Source: Parahoeflea alexandrii (GTDB taxonomy: Bacteria > Pseudomonadota > Alphaproteobacteria > Rhizobiales > Rhizobiaceae). From it: a stretch of DNA of 64,000 nucleotides. Below are positions 36,154-45,092 of the stretch, one piece after another. A program made the position numbers and the translations under genes. Location of the stretch: contig NZ_JAPWHB010000002.1 in NCBI RefSeq assembly GCF_027214025.1, forward strand, positions 372,001 to 436,000, read 5' to 3'. Below the pieces are notes generated by a model that saw only the letters and a list, made by a program, of their open reading frames with translations, did no database searches and was not told where the DNA came from. Position 1 is the stretch's first letter. Every line of letters begins with the position of its first letter.

Positions 36154-36531
36154 ATGATCAGCCCGACCGGTGAATTGACTTTGCGGACACTGGCCATGCC
36201 GGCCGACGCCAACGCCGCCGGCGACATTTTCGGCGGCTGGGTGATGGCGCAGATGGACCTTGCCTGCGGCATCCGCGCCGCCGAGCGCGCCCGCGGCCGC
36301 GTGGTCACCGCAGCCGTCAACGAGATGTCGTTCGCCATGCCGGTCAAGATCGGCGACACGCTGTGCATCTACACCGACATCGTCAAGGTCGGCCGCACCT
36401 CGATGACGCTTCTGGTCGAGGCCTGGGCGCAGCGCTATCTCTCGCCGCAGATGGACAAGGTGACCAATGCCCTGTTCGTCATGGTGGCGCTTGATGCCAA
36501 CAACAGGCCGACGCCGCTGCCGGCCGAGTGA
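36154..36531 (+). CDS. Acyl-CoA thioesterase (hotdog fold, YciA-like)
   Basis: This is a 125-residue hotdog thioesterase with the motif ADANAAGDIFGGWVMAQMDLA, where the Asp is catalytic, and MSFAMPVKIGDTLCIYTDIVKVGRTSM. Such enzymes hydrolyse a broad range of acyl-CoAs. CAGGAG precedes the ATG. It stands alone. Confidence 0.88.
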   Translation: MISPTGELTLRTLAMPADANAAGDIFGGWVMAQMDLACGIRAAERARGRVVTAAVNEMSFAMPVKIGDTLCIYTDIVKVGRTSMTLLVEAWAQRYLSPQMDKVTNALFVMVALDANNRPTPLPAE

Positions 36532-36675
36532 TCGCAGGAGCCAGATCACCTCAAGGCCAGCCTGAATCGGCTTTTCAGCTGCCCGATTCAATCCGGCAGC
36601 ACCCGCGCTCAACCCACTGGGAAAAAACGACAAAAGCCAACCTGAAGAAGATCGGGACCTGATCCGGAAGGACCG

Positions 36676-37482
36676 TCAGCCGGCTTCACCAGAAGCCGCC
36701 TCGTCAGAAGCGGAGTCCAGCTGGTTCATTTCGTAAAGATAGAGCCGCGTCTTGCGCCGGTCGGCAAGCTCCCAGATCTCGGTAGCGTCGACACCCGGCA
36801 CGGCAAAGCTGTTGGAGACCAGCAGGCTGCCAGGCTTCATCTCCCGCCTGACCTTCTCATAGAGCTGCGGCATCGGCTCGGGCGAGAGGAATGCGTAGAC
36901 GATATCGTCATCCGAAATGTCGGCGGACCAGATATCCTGCCGCAGGATCTGGCCCCGTCGCTCAATTTTCGACAGCACAAAGGAAACAAACCAGACCATC
37001 GGCGCCGACTCCACGCCCCTCGCCTGCCTGCCCTCGCCGTCGAGCGCCCGGACGACGCCGCCAAGCCCCGAACCGAGATCAACGAAGCGATTGGCGCCGC
37101 GTTGCTGCATCAGCGACAACAGCGCCCCGGTCGTCAGCCGGTTTGTCAGATACAACGGCACCCGCTCGCGCGCGGTGTTGGAGAAAACCAGATAGAGCAC
37201 GACAAACCCGATCCCGAACGGCCAGGCAGGCAGATCGCCTGCGTTGAGCGCAAGCATCAGCGCCCCAGGAAAGCAAAGACTGATCCAGACCCACCAGACC
37301 GGCAACCCGAGCAGCTTCGTCACAGCTGCGGCGACACCGCTCTGAACGATCAACCCACCCCAGAACAGACCGACTGCGTCGAGCCTGCCGGCCAGCATGG
37401 CACTCAACGCAAACACCACCACCCCTGCGGCAAGCTGCGCAAGGACGGCGCCGATGATCGGATAGGAGCGAATCGGGTTCAT
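36676..37482 (-). CDS. Membrane-associated class I methyltransferase
   Basis: This is a 268-residue protein whose first 100 residues form about four membrane helices. They are followed by a SAM-binding core with GANRFVDLGSGLGGVVRAL and RGVESAPMV. The fusion of a membrane domain and methyltransferase domain suggests a lipid or membrane-protein substrate, but none is known. ATG at 37482 (MNPIRSYPIIGAVL) has AGGA upstream. The GC-rich end is 40 bases upstream of the dusA stop. Confidence 0.75.
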   Translation of the reverse strand: MNPIRSYPIIGAVLAQLAAGVVVFALSAMLAGRLDAVGLFWGGLIVQSGVAAAVTKLLGLPVWWVWISLCFPGALMLALNAGDLPAWPFGIGFVVLYLVFSNTARERVPLYLTNRLTTGALLSLMQQRGANRFVDLGSGLGGVVRALDGEGRQARGVESAPMVWFVSFVLSKIERRGQILRQDIWSADISDDDIVYAFLSPEPMPQLYEKVRREMKPGSLLVSNSFAVPGVDATEIWELADRRKTRLYLYEMNQLDSASDEAASGEAG

Positions 37483-37522
37483 GCCGGGTCCTGTCGAGTG
37501 GCCTTGCGGCCATGGTTTCACA

Positions 37523-38536
37523 TCAGGCGGCGGCCGTCAGATCGGTCGGATCGATAGCCTCAAAGGCAGCGGCGATCACCTCCGGGCCAGCACCCGGCCG
37601 CACCGCATCCGCCGACAGGATCTGCCGGAAACGCCGCGCGCCGCGAACCCCCTGGAACAATCCGATCATGTGCCGGGTGACGTGGATCAGACGACCGCCG
37701 GAAGCCAGGTGCGCTTCGGCATGGTCCATCATCGCCGCACAAACCGCGAGCCAGTCCACCTCGGCAACATCCATCCCGTAGATCTGCCTGTCGACGCCGG
37801 CAAGAAGAGAAGTGTTGTGGTAGGCGGCCCGGCCGAGCATGACGCCGTCGACATGATTCAGATGTTCAACGGCCTGATTCAGATCCGCAATACCGCCGTT
37901 TATCCCGATGAAAAGTTTAGGATAATCCTGCTTGAGACGATAGACCCGATCATAGTCGAGCGGCGGGATGTCGCGGTTTTCCTTGGGTGAAAGCCCCTCG
38001 AGCCAGGCCTTGCGGGCATGCACCCAGAGCGCATCCACCCCGGCATCCACGACCCGTGCCGCGAGATCCGAAAGGGCAATTTCCGGGTCCTGCTCGTCGA
38101 CGCCGATCCGGCATTTGACGGTCACCGGCGTATCCGTCACGGCCTTCATCGCCGCCACGCACCGCGCCACCAGATCCGGCTCGCGCATCAGGCAGGCACC
38201 GAAAGCCCCCGACTGCACCCGGTCGGACGGACAGCCGACATTGAGGTTGATCTCGTCATAGCCGAAATCTGCCGCGATCCGCACCGCCTCGGCAAGCTTG
38301 TCCGGCTCCGATCCGCCAAGCTGCAAAGCCACCGGGTGCTCGCACGCGCCATAGCCGAGCAGCCGCTCCCGGTCACCATGGATGATCCCGTCGGCAACCA
38401 CCATTTCGGTATAGAGCAGCGCATGCCGCGTGAGCTGACGATGCAGGAACCGGCAATGCCGGTCCGTCCAGTCGATCATAGGTGCGACGGCGAAACGCCG
38501 AGACGCGTCAATCTGAGATTTTCCTTCTTTTCTCAC
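37523..38536 (-). CDS. dusA: tRNA-dihydrouridine(20/20a) synthase DusA, 5' end supplied by a genomic island
   Basis: This FMN enzyme reduces uridine 20/20a of tRNA. It has APMIDWTDRHCRFLHRQ, LNVGCPSDRVQSGAFGACLM with the catalytic Cys, and HARKAWLEGLSPKENR. At 337 residues it is full length. The start is GTG at 38536 without a clear ribosome site, unusual for dusA. The coding sequence downstream of about 38480 (the body) is host DNA. The first about 20 residues (MRKEGKSQIDASRRFAVAPM) come from the island side of the junction, since the original start (MSSDPPHRFAIAPMMDWT) survives at 50794. The gene is therefore a repaired hybrid. Confidence 0.93.
   Translation of the reverse strand: MRKEGKSQIDASRRFAVAPMIDWTDRHCRFLHRQLTRHALLYTEMVVADGIIHGDRERLLGYGACEHPVALQLGGSEPDKLAEAVRIAADFGYDEINLNVGCPSDRVQSGAFGACLMREPDLVARCVAAMKAVTDTPVTVKCRIGVDEQDPEIALSDLAARVVDAGVDALWVHARKAWLEGLSPKENRDIPPLDYDRVYRLKQDYPKLFIGINGGIADLNQAVEHLNHVDGVMLGRAAYHNTSLLAGVDRQIYGMDVAEVDWLAVCAAMMDHAEAHLASGGRLIHVTRHMIGLFQGVRGARRFRQILSADAVRPGAGPEVIAAAFEAIDPTDLTAAA
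38464..38496. repeat. Left attachment site of the island (attL) inside dusA
   Basis: This segment matches 50740-50772 at most positions. It shares the seven-base core CCGTCCA (38464-38470) and the pattern TCnATCATnGGnGCGA after it. The offset between matching positions is constant at 12,276 bases. It encodes the FAVAPMIDWT segment of DusA on the minus strand. Confidence 0.8.
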
Positions 38537-38627
38537 TACTTAGTCCACATCTCTCAAATTTACCCATGGCTCGTTTCGGCTCATTTCGCACCTTTTATCC
38601 GGAAAATACAACAAATGCTGTACCGAT

Positions 38628-39120
38628 ATGGGCACCATCGCAGAGCATTGACGCCAGGACGGGTCTGTAGCATGGCGCGCGCAAATTGTCATAAAGCGCG
38701 GCGGTAAGGCCGTCTGGCGTGAGCACAAGATCTTCAAGCTCCGGTCGACGGCCAACGCCTGGCTCAGCCAACGCGAAGATCGGCCCGGTCAGCCTGGCGC
38801 GCTTGAAGCCGCGCTCAAATCCAGGTCGAGTGGGAACCAGGACCCGACTCTCTCCAACGCGATGGATCTCTATCTCCGCGAAAGCAACAAGAAGATCGGC
38901 CGCACGAAAGCGCAAGCGCTCGGGAGCATCAAGGATTTCGATATCGCCGACAAAACATCTGCCTCGATCACAAGCGCCGATATTGTCGCGTTCGCGCGCG
39001 AGAAACTCGAGAGCGGAGTTCAGCCGCCAGACCGTCGTCAATTCCGATGCATCGGATCATTGCCTTCGCCATATTCCCACCCGCCGGCAGGAAGAGATCA
39101 TCCGGATCACCAGGAAAGAC
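38628..39120 (+). pseudogene. Decayed DusA-family tyrosine integrase
   Basis: The frame starts MGTIAEH at 38628, hits TGA at 38649, then continues RQDGSVAWRAQIVIKRGGKAVWREHKIF and the core-binding domain AMDLYLRESNKKIGRTKAQALGSIKDFDIADKTSASITSADIVAFARE. The frame then shifts to RQTVVN, jumps to IPMHRIIAFAIF, and shifts again to TRRQEEIIRITRKD, the start of the catalytic domain with its first Arg. About 80 internal residues and the rest of the catalytic domain, including the Tyr, are missing. These segments are characteristic of integrases that target dusA. Confidence 0.85.
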
Positions 39121-39442
39121 CCAGCATTGATTTCCATTGAGAACTGCCCCGTTCCTTACTCGTTCGGTTTCGGTCACTTTTCAACCGGAAGAAGCACTCA
39201 TAAAGCGATCACGACTACAGGCGTAGCGCAGCGTCGGACGAGGTTCTGGATGGTGCGAGGCCAGGCTAACACCAATGGCGCAGTTGGCGACAGCCTCCTC
39301 GTCCGCGGCCCTTACGGCGCGACACATCGAAGACGAGACCAGGCGCCAGGCGGCGCCTCGGCCGACATGAGCGCTATCGCCCGAGACGATCGGCAGGTGG
39401 CGAACGCGGTGACCTCTCTTCGTGCCGGCGTCGCACGAGACA
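39121..39442. other. Unassigned segment at the left end of the island
   Basis: About 320 bases between the integrase remnant and the regulator gene. Short open frames exist on both strands but none has a recognisable domain. It is probably debris from the integrase region. Confidence 0.5.
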
Positions 39443-40333
39443 TCATAACGCACGTTTGGGCAGGGTATGCGCGTAAACGTCCGTGGCCAGCATGTGATCG
39501 TCCGCGCGCTGCAAGGCACGCACCGAAGCCGCCTTGTCACGATTGGCCAGCAGGCCGCAGAGCACCTCCGATATCGCGAGCGCGGGGGTGAGCGTGTGGA
39601 AAAAGCTGCCGTTCTCGACCGGGCACAGCAGGGCGGTGTCGCTAACGTTGACCAGTGGCGACACCGCGCTGTCGGTGACCGAGATCACCGACATGCCCTT
39701 GTCGCGCGCGACCTGCGCCAGCTTGAGCGTCTGCACCACATAGGGATTCAGGGAGACCACAAGGAGCGCGTCCTCCTCGGTCGCCCAGATCAGCGCATCA
39801 CCGGCAGTATGGGCGGTCCCGTCGAGCAGCACCGCTTTGTCGCCGAGGAGCGAGAGCACATAGTGGAAGTGCCAGGCTACCGAATGGCTGGACCGCAGGC
39901 CGAGGACATAGATCCGTCGCGCCGCACTTAGCCGCTCGGCGGCCTCGGTGATCCGACCCAACATGTCGCCGACCGAAAGCTGAAGCAATTCCTGGCCCAG
40001 CCGTTCCAGCATGTCACGCGCCAGCGCGCTGGCTTCGAGATCGTCGCCCGTCTGCGCGGAAGCGCGGGCACGGGCGGCGAAACCGTCGTTGGGCTTGCGC
40101 ATCGCATTGGCATGGTCGTCGCGGATCGCGTTGAAGCCGTCGTAGCCGAGGAACTTGGACAGGCGGGTCATCGTCGAAGGCTGGACCCCGGCCTTCGCCG
40201 CCAGCTCCCGCATCGAACTCAGCGCCACTTCACGCGGGTGATCGAGGATATGGCGCGCGGCTATCTGCAACTTGCCCGGCATGGAATCGAAACGGGCGAT
40301 AATTCGGTCTCTGGCGCTTTCGTGTTGCAACAA
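39443..40333 (-). CDS. MurR/RpiR-family transcriptional regulator
   Basis: This is a 296-residue regulator with an N-terminal HTH (ARHILDHPREVALSSMRELAAKAGVQPSTMTRLSKFLGYDGFNAIRDD) and a C-terminal SIS domain (ARRIYVLGLRSSHSVAWHFHYVLSLLGDKAVLLDG). Such SIS domains usually sense phosphosugars, but in catabolic islands RpiR proteins also respond to other ligands. It is divergent from the eight-gene operon, so it very likely controls it through the intergenic palindrome at 40432-40446. Confidence 0.9.
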   Translation of the reverse strand: MLQHESARDRIIARFDSMPGKLQIAARHILDHPREVALSSMRELAAKAGVQPSTMTRLSKFLGYDGFNAIRDDHANAMRKPNDGFAARARASAQTGDDLEASALARDMLERLGQELLQLSVGDMLGRITEAAERLSAARRIYVLGLRSSHSVAWHFHYVLSLLGDKAVLLDGTAHTAGDALIWATEEDALLVVSLNPYVVQTLKLAQVARDKGMSVISVTDSAVSPLVNVSDTALLCPVENGSFFHTLTPALAISEVLCGLLANRDKAASVRALQRADDHMLATDVYAHTLPKRAL

Positions 40334-40431
40334 ACGTTTTACCCTCTCGTGCAGCCTCTGCGCAACTTAGCACCGGTTACGTCGATATCAACTGATTTTG
40401 CACATTTCATGGACAGACGATGAAAATTCGT

Positions 40432-40446
40432 TCGTTCTATGAACGA
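40432..40446. promoter_or_regulatory. Palindrome in the RpiR-operon divergent region
   Basis: The perfect inverted repeat TCGTTC-TAT-GAACGA is the best symmetric site in the 232-base gap between the regulator and the aminotransferase gene. It is a likely RpiR operator. The flanks are AT-rich, suitable for promoters on both sides. Confidence 0.5.
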
Positions 40447-40565
40447 CAATAATGAAACAGTGGACAAAATTAACATGACATATAGAACAAGTGTTGCACT
40501 CCCTCCAGAAGCGCTCTAATGATAGCTCAACAAGCCGCCACCGCGCACAAACGACAGGACCCGCT

Positions 40566-41891
40566 GTGACCCGCCTTCTCCATCGCTCGACCAAGACGAC
40601 ACCCCCCGTCGCCGTTTCCGGCCAAGGGATCTACATCACCGATGCCGAGGGACGCGACTACATCGACGGTTCCGGGGGCGCGGCGGTCAGTTGCCTCGGG
40701 CACGGCCACCCCGCCATCGCCGCCGCGATCCATGCCCAGGTCGACAAGCTTGCCTATGCCCACACCTCCTTCTTCACCACCGAGGCGGCCGAGCGATTGG
40801 GCCAGCGGCTCTCCGACCTGGCGCCCGGATCGCTCGATTACGCCTACCTCGTCTCCGGCGGGTCCGAGGCGGTGGAGGCGGCGCTGAAAATGGCGCGACA
40901 GTACTACGTCGAGACCGGCCAGCCGCAGCGGCGCCACATCGTCGCCCGCCGCCAGAGCTATCACGGCAATACCCTCGGGGCGCTGGCCACCGGCGGCAAC
41001 GAATGGCGGCGAGCGCAGTTCCGTCCGCTCCTGCCCGAGACGCATCATGTCTCCCCATGCTACGCCTACCGCGACCGCGAGCCCGATGAGACCGAGATCG
41101 AGTATGGCACCCGCCTTGCCGCCGAACTCGAGAACAAGATCCGCGAACTCGGCGCGGAGGAGGTCATGGCCTTCGTCATGGAGCCCGTGGTCGGCGCCAC
41201 CCTCGGCGCAGTGCCGCCGGTCGAGGGCTATATGCGCGCTATCCGCGAGGTCTGCGACCGTTACGGCGTGCTGCTGATCGCCGACGAGGTGATGTGCGGC
41301 ATGGGCCGGACCGGCTCGCTCTTCGCGGTCGAGACCGAGGGCGTGGTGCCCGACCTCATCGCAGTCGCGAAGGGGCTGGGCGGCGGCTACCAGCCGATCG
41401 GCGCAGTGCTGCTCTCCGACAGGATCTACCGCGCCTTCGAACAGGGCAGCGGCACGTTCCAGCACGGTCACACCTATATCGGGCACCCGGTCGCCGCCGC
41501 GGCGGCGAACGCGGTGCTGGACGAGATCACTCGCCCGGAGATGATGCCGCATGTCGCCGAGATGGGTCGGCGGCTGCAAGGTGCGCTGGAGCAGCGCCTG
41601 GCCCAGTCGCCCCACGTGGGCGACATTCGCGGCCGCGGCCTGTTCCGCGGCATCGAGCTAGTCGCCGACCGCGATACCAAGGCCCCCTTCGACCCCTCGC
41701 GAAAGATGCATGCCCGGGTCAAGCGCGCCGCCATGGAACGCGGGCTCTTGTGCTACCCGATGCCGGGCACGATCGACGGCCAGCGCGGCGACCATATACT
41801 GCTCGCCCCCCCCTTCATCATCGCACCCGACGAGATCGACATGATCGTCGATCGCCTCGGCGAGGCGATCGACGCCGCCACTGCCGAATAA
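40566..41891 (+). CDS. Class III (omega-type) PLP aminotransferase
   Basis: This is a 441-residue enzyme of the class III aminotransferases, which transfer amino groups from non-alpha amines such as beta-alanine, GABA, diamines or long side chains. The PLP motifs are VSGGSEAVEAALKMARQ, LLIADEVMCGMGRTG (cofactor Asp) and AVAKGLGGGYQP (Schiff-base Lys, about residue 269). GTG at 40566 has AGGAC just upstream and gives the usual length. It is the first gene of the island operon and ends 23 bases before the M81 gene. Confidence 0.9.
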   Translation: MTRLLHRSTKTTPPVAVSGQGIYITDAEGRDYIDGSGGAAVSCLGHGHPAIAAAIHAQVDKLAYAHTSFFTTEAAERLGQRLSDLAPGSLDYAYLVSGGSEAVEAALKMARQYYVETGQPQRRHIVARRQSYHGNTLGALATGGNEWRRAQFRPLLPETHHVSPCYAYRDREPDETEIEYGTRLAAELENKIRELGAEEVMAFVMEPVVGATLGAVPPVEGYMRAIREVCDRYGVLLIADEVMCGMGRTGSLFAVETEGVVPDLIAVAKGLGGGYQPIGAVLLSDRIYRAFEQGSGTFQHGHTYIGHPVAAAAANAVLDEITRPEMMPHVAEMGRRLQGALEQRLAQSPHVGDIRGRGLFRGIELVADRDTKAPFDPSRKMHARVKRAAMERGLLCYPMPGTIDGQRGDHILLAPPFIIAPDEIDMIVDRLGEAIDAATAE

Positions 41892-41914
41892 CGAGCCGAT
41901 CAAGGAGAACCGCC

Positions 41915-43396
41915 ATGTCCTTCCGCGTTGCCTATGCCGGCTTCATGCTTGAATCGGTCAGCGCTGTGCCGGTGATCAGCACGAAAGACGATTTCATCCG
42001 CAACACCACTCGCGGCGAGGCCATGGCCAAGGCGTTTGCCGGCACCAACACGGTCGCCGGCGGCTGTCTCGACACGCTCGACGCCGCACCGGACGCCGTC
42101 GCCGTCCCTCTCGTGCAGACGGTCATTGGCGCACTCGGCCCGGCTTCCGACGAGGCGATCGCCTGGCTAACCGGCGAAACCCTTTCCCTGCTGGCCAGAG
42201 CAGCCCCGCTCGACGGAATCGTTCTCTTCCTTCACGGCGCCTCCTGGGCGCCCGGATACGAAGATATCGAGCGCCATGTCATCAGCAAGGTCCGAAATGC
42301 GCACCCGGACGTGCCAATCTCGGTTGCGCTGGATTATCACGGCAATGTCGACAGCCGCACCTTCGCCGAGTGCGACGTGGCCGTGGCCTATCGGCATTCG
42401 CCTCATACCGACATGGGCCAGACCGGCGCACGCGCCACCGAGGCGTTGCTGCGTATCCTGCGCGAGGGCCGCAAGCCGGGGCTGGCGGTCTGCAAGCCCG
42501 GGGTCGTGATCCCATCGATCCTCTCGGCCACCGCGCTCGAGCCGTTGGCGACGGTGATCGCCGAGGCCCGCGCGCTGGAAGCCGCAGGCGATTGCGATAT
42601 CTCTGTCATGGCCGGCTTCGCATACGCGGATTCTCCCAACACCGGCATGTCGGTGGTCGCGGTCGACTGGGACGGGCAAGAAGCGGCCGCAACCAAGGCG
42701 CGCCAGTTGGCCGAACGACTGCAGGCGCTACGCCGCGAGATTTCATCCGCGATCCCTGTCGCCGACGTGTCCGGGGCGCTGGCCGACCTGGAGGCGAGGC
42801 CGGGCGCGGGCAAGCCGGTGGTCCTGCTGGAACACGCCGACCGGATGAACGACAGCACCTACCTCTTGCGCGCGTTGATGGATCGCGAGGTGGGCCGTGT
42901 TAGCGTACCCTTCATGTTCGACCCCGAGACCGCCGAACAGGCGTTGGCCGCCGGCGCAGGCGCCGAGATCGACCTAATGCTTGGCGGCAAGACCTCGCCC
43001 GAAAGCGGCGGGCCGATCGCGCTACGCGCCAAGGTGCTCTGGGCCGGCCACAAGACCTATACGGTCACCGGCCAGATGCAGACTGGCGCCACGATCGACC
43101 TCGGCACCACCGCGCTCATCGAATTCGGCCATATCCGGGTCTCGGTCGTGTCAAACTTCGCTTTCGCCATCGACGGCGACCCGTTCTACATCTTCGACGA
43201 ACGCCCCGAGGATTACGACGTGATCGTGCTGCGCTCGAAGACCCATTTCCGGGCGTTCTACGAGCCGGCCTCGGACCGGATCATCGTCGTCGACACCCCC
43301 GACCTGGGACCGGCCGACGTGAAACTGATCCCCTTCACCCAACTCGACACTGCACAGAAGTTTCCCTGGAAGGAAACCCCGGTTCTGACCTGCTAG
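41915..43396 (+). CDS. M81-family metallopeptidase (MlrC/microcystinase C-like)
   Basis: This is a 493-residue protein of the family named for MlrC, which degrades linear microcystin fragments. Probable zinc ligands are kept: LHGAS (His107), ALDYHGN (Asp140, His142) and SPHTDMGQTG (His164). The usual N-terminal GFxHETNTF reads GFMLESVSAV, keeping Glu13 but with Leu for His. It ends with the typical C-terminal SKTHFRAFYEPASDRIIVVDTPDLGPAD. There is no signal peptide, so it is cytoplasmic. AAGGAG precedes the ATG. Most M81 proteins sit next to peptide transporters, and this one does too. The true substrate is unknown. Confidence 0.88.
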   Translation: MSFRVAYAGFMLESVSAVPVISTKDDFIRNTTRGEAMAKAFAGTNTVAGGCLDTLDAAPDAVAVPLVQTVIGALGPASDEAIAWLTGETLSLLARAAPLDGIVLFLHGASWAPGYEDIERHVISKVRNAHPDVPISVALDYHGNVDSRTFAECDVAVAYRHSPHTDMGQTGARATEALLRILREGRKPGLAVCKPGVVIPSILSATALEPLATVIAEARALEAAGDCDISVMAGFAYADSPNTGMSVVAVDWDGQEAAATKARQLAERLQALRREISSAIPVADVSGALADLEARPGAGKPVVLLEHADRMNDSTYLLRALMDREVGRVSVPFMFDPETAEQALAAGAGAEIDLMLGGKTSPESGGPIALRAKVLWAGHKTYTVTGQMQTGATIDLGTTALIEFGHIRVSVVSNFAFAIDGDPFYIFDERPEDYDVIVLRSKTHFRAFYEPASDRIIVVDTPDLGPADVKLIPFTQLDTAQKFPWKETPVLTC

Positions 43397-43424
43397 CAAC
43401 CACCACCGACAGGAGATAAACACA

Positions 43425-45008
43425 ATGACACTTAGCCTTCGTTCCTGCCTCTTGGCCACGGCCTGCGTGGCGTCTATGCTGGCCCTGCCCGGCTTCACCC
43501 GCGCCGATGACCTGAACGTCGTCCTAAGCGCGCCCCTGCGCAGCCTCGACGCGACCACCAGCACCGCGCGCATCACCCGGACCCACGGTTTCATGGTCTA
43601 CGACACGCTGCTCGGCCTCGACGGCGACATGAAGGTGCAGCCCGAAATGGCCTCCTACGCCGTCTCCGACGACAACCTTGTCTACACCTTCACCCTGCGC
43701 GATGGCCTCACGTTCCACGACGGCACCCCGGTGACTGCCGCGGATTGCATCGCCTCGCTGAAACGCTGGGCTGACCATGACGGCGCAGGCGGCAAGATGA
43801 TGGGCTTTGTCAAGAGCATGGACGCCAGCTCGGACAAGGAGTTCACTATCACCCTGTCCGCTCCGTTTGGTCAACTGCCCGACCTCCTGGCCAAACCGTC
43901 GCCGATTCCCGCCTTCATTCTGCCCAAACGGCTTGCGGAGACCCCGAAGGGCGAGCAGATCACCGATATGACCGGCTCGGGGCCCTTCATGTTCGTGGCA
44001 GACGAATTCCAGCCCGGCGTGCGCGCGGTCTACGAGAAATTTGACGGTTATGTTCCCCGCGACGAGCCCGCCTCCGGCAATGCCGGTGGCAAGGTCGTGC
44101 ATTTCGACCGCGTGATCTGGGAAGTCATGCCCGACATCCAGACCGCGATCAACGCACTGCGGGCGGGTGACGTGGATTATCTCGAATCCCTGCCGACCGA
44201 TCTCGTGCCGCTGGTCGAGATGAGCGACACGATCGACTACGGCGTGATAAAGCCGGTCGGCTCGCAGGTCACCGGCCAGTTCAACCACCTGCTCCCGCCC
44301 TTCGACGATGTCGATGTGCGCCGCGCCGCAATGTATGCGCTCGACCAGGAGCAGATCCTGATGACGGCAATCGGCAACCCCAAGTATTTTACCCTTTGCG
44401 CCTCGATCTACGGCTGCTCGGTGCCTCTCGCCTCGGAAGCCGGGTCGGAATATCTCAACGGCAGCGCCGACGAGCGTATGGCCAAGGCTAAAGAGATCCT
44501 CGCGGCGAGCGACTATGACGGCACCCCGGTGCTGATGCTCCAGCCAACCGACATCGCGGTGTTGCAGGCACCGCCGATCGTGGCAGCCGAACGCCTGCGC
44601 GAAGCCGGGTTCAACGTCGAGGTCGCCTCGATGGACTGGGCCACTCTCAGCTCGCGCCGCACCAGCATGGAGCCGGTAGCTGACGGCGGATGGAACATGT
44701 TCTTCACTTTTTGGGGGGTCGAAGGCATCTGGAACCCGCTCTCCAGCGTTCTGATCGACGGCACCGGCGACCCGAGCGCCTGGTCCGGCTGGCGCAAGAG
44801 CGACGAGGTCGAAGCGCTGCGCGCGGCCTATGTCGCCGCCCCGACCTTCGAGGAGCAAAAGGCGGCCGCGACGCAGATCCAGCAACTTGTCTACGACCAG
44901 GCCTTCTACTTCAACGGCGGCGAGTTTATGAGCCTCTCGGCCTGGAGCGCTGATCTTGACGGCATCGTTCCCGGCATGGTGAACCAGTTCTGGGGCATAC
45001 ATCGCTGA
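43425..45008 (+). CDS. Peptide/nickel-type ABC transporter, family 5 binding protein
   Basis: This is a 527-residue periplasmic binding protein. The signal peptide ends around GFTRADD. The SBP family 5 signature is MVYDTLLGLDGDMKVQPEMASYAVSDDNLVYTFTLRDGLTFHDGTPVTAADCIASLKRW. Family 5 proteins bind di- and oligopeptides, nickel, heme or opines. It determines what the island operon imports, and follows the M81 gene by 28 bases. Confidence 0.92.
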   Translation: MTLSLRSCLLATACVASMLALPGFTRADDLNVVLSAPLRSLDATTSTARITRTHGFMVYDTLLGLDGDMKVQPEMASYAVSDDNLVYTFTLRDGLTFHDGTPVTAADCIASLKRWADHDGAGGKMMGFVKSMDASSDKEFTITLSAPFGQLPDLLAKPSPIPAFILPKRLAETPKGEQITDMTGSGPFMFVADEFQPGVRAVYEKFDGYVPRDEPASGNAGGKVVHFDRVIWEVMPDIQTAINALRAGDVDYLESLPTDLVPLVEMSDTIDYGVIKPVGSQVTGQFNHLLPPFDDVDVRRAAMYALDQEQILMTAIGNPKYFTLCASIYGCSVPLASEAGSEYLNGSADERMAKAKEILAASDYDGTPVLMLQPTDIAVLQAPPIVAAERLREAGFNVEVASMDWATLSSRRTSMEPVADGGWNMFFTFWGVEGIWNPLSSVLIDGTGDPSAWSGWRKSDEVEALRAAYVAAPTFEEQKAAATQIQQLVYDQAFYFNGGEFMSLSAWSADLDGIVPGMVNQFWGIHR

Positions 45009-45092
45009 TCCCCTGAGGCAACGGCGGGCCGACCGGCTCGCCGTTGCCTCCCAAGCCAAACGGCCCCCGGAGAGGCAGAGCGGAGCCCCTGC

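Noticed and set aside
39121-39442. Possible second transposase fragment on the minus strand of the island's left end
   Set aside because: A short frame (ending PTAPLVLAWPRTIQNLVRR) looked protein-like but matched no transposase motif I know.
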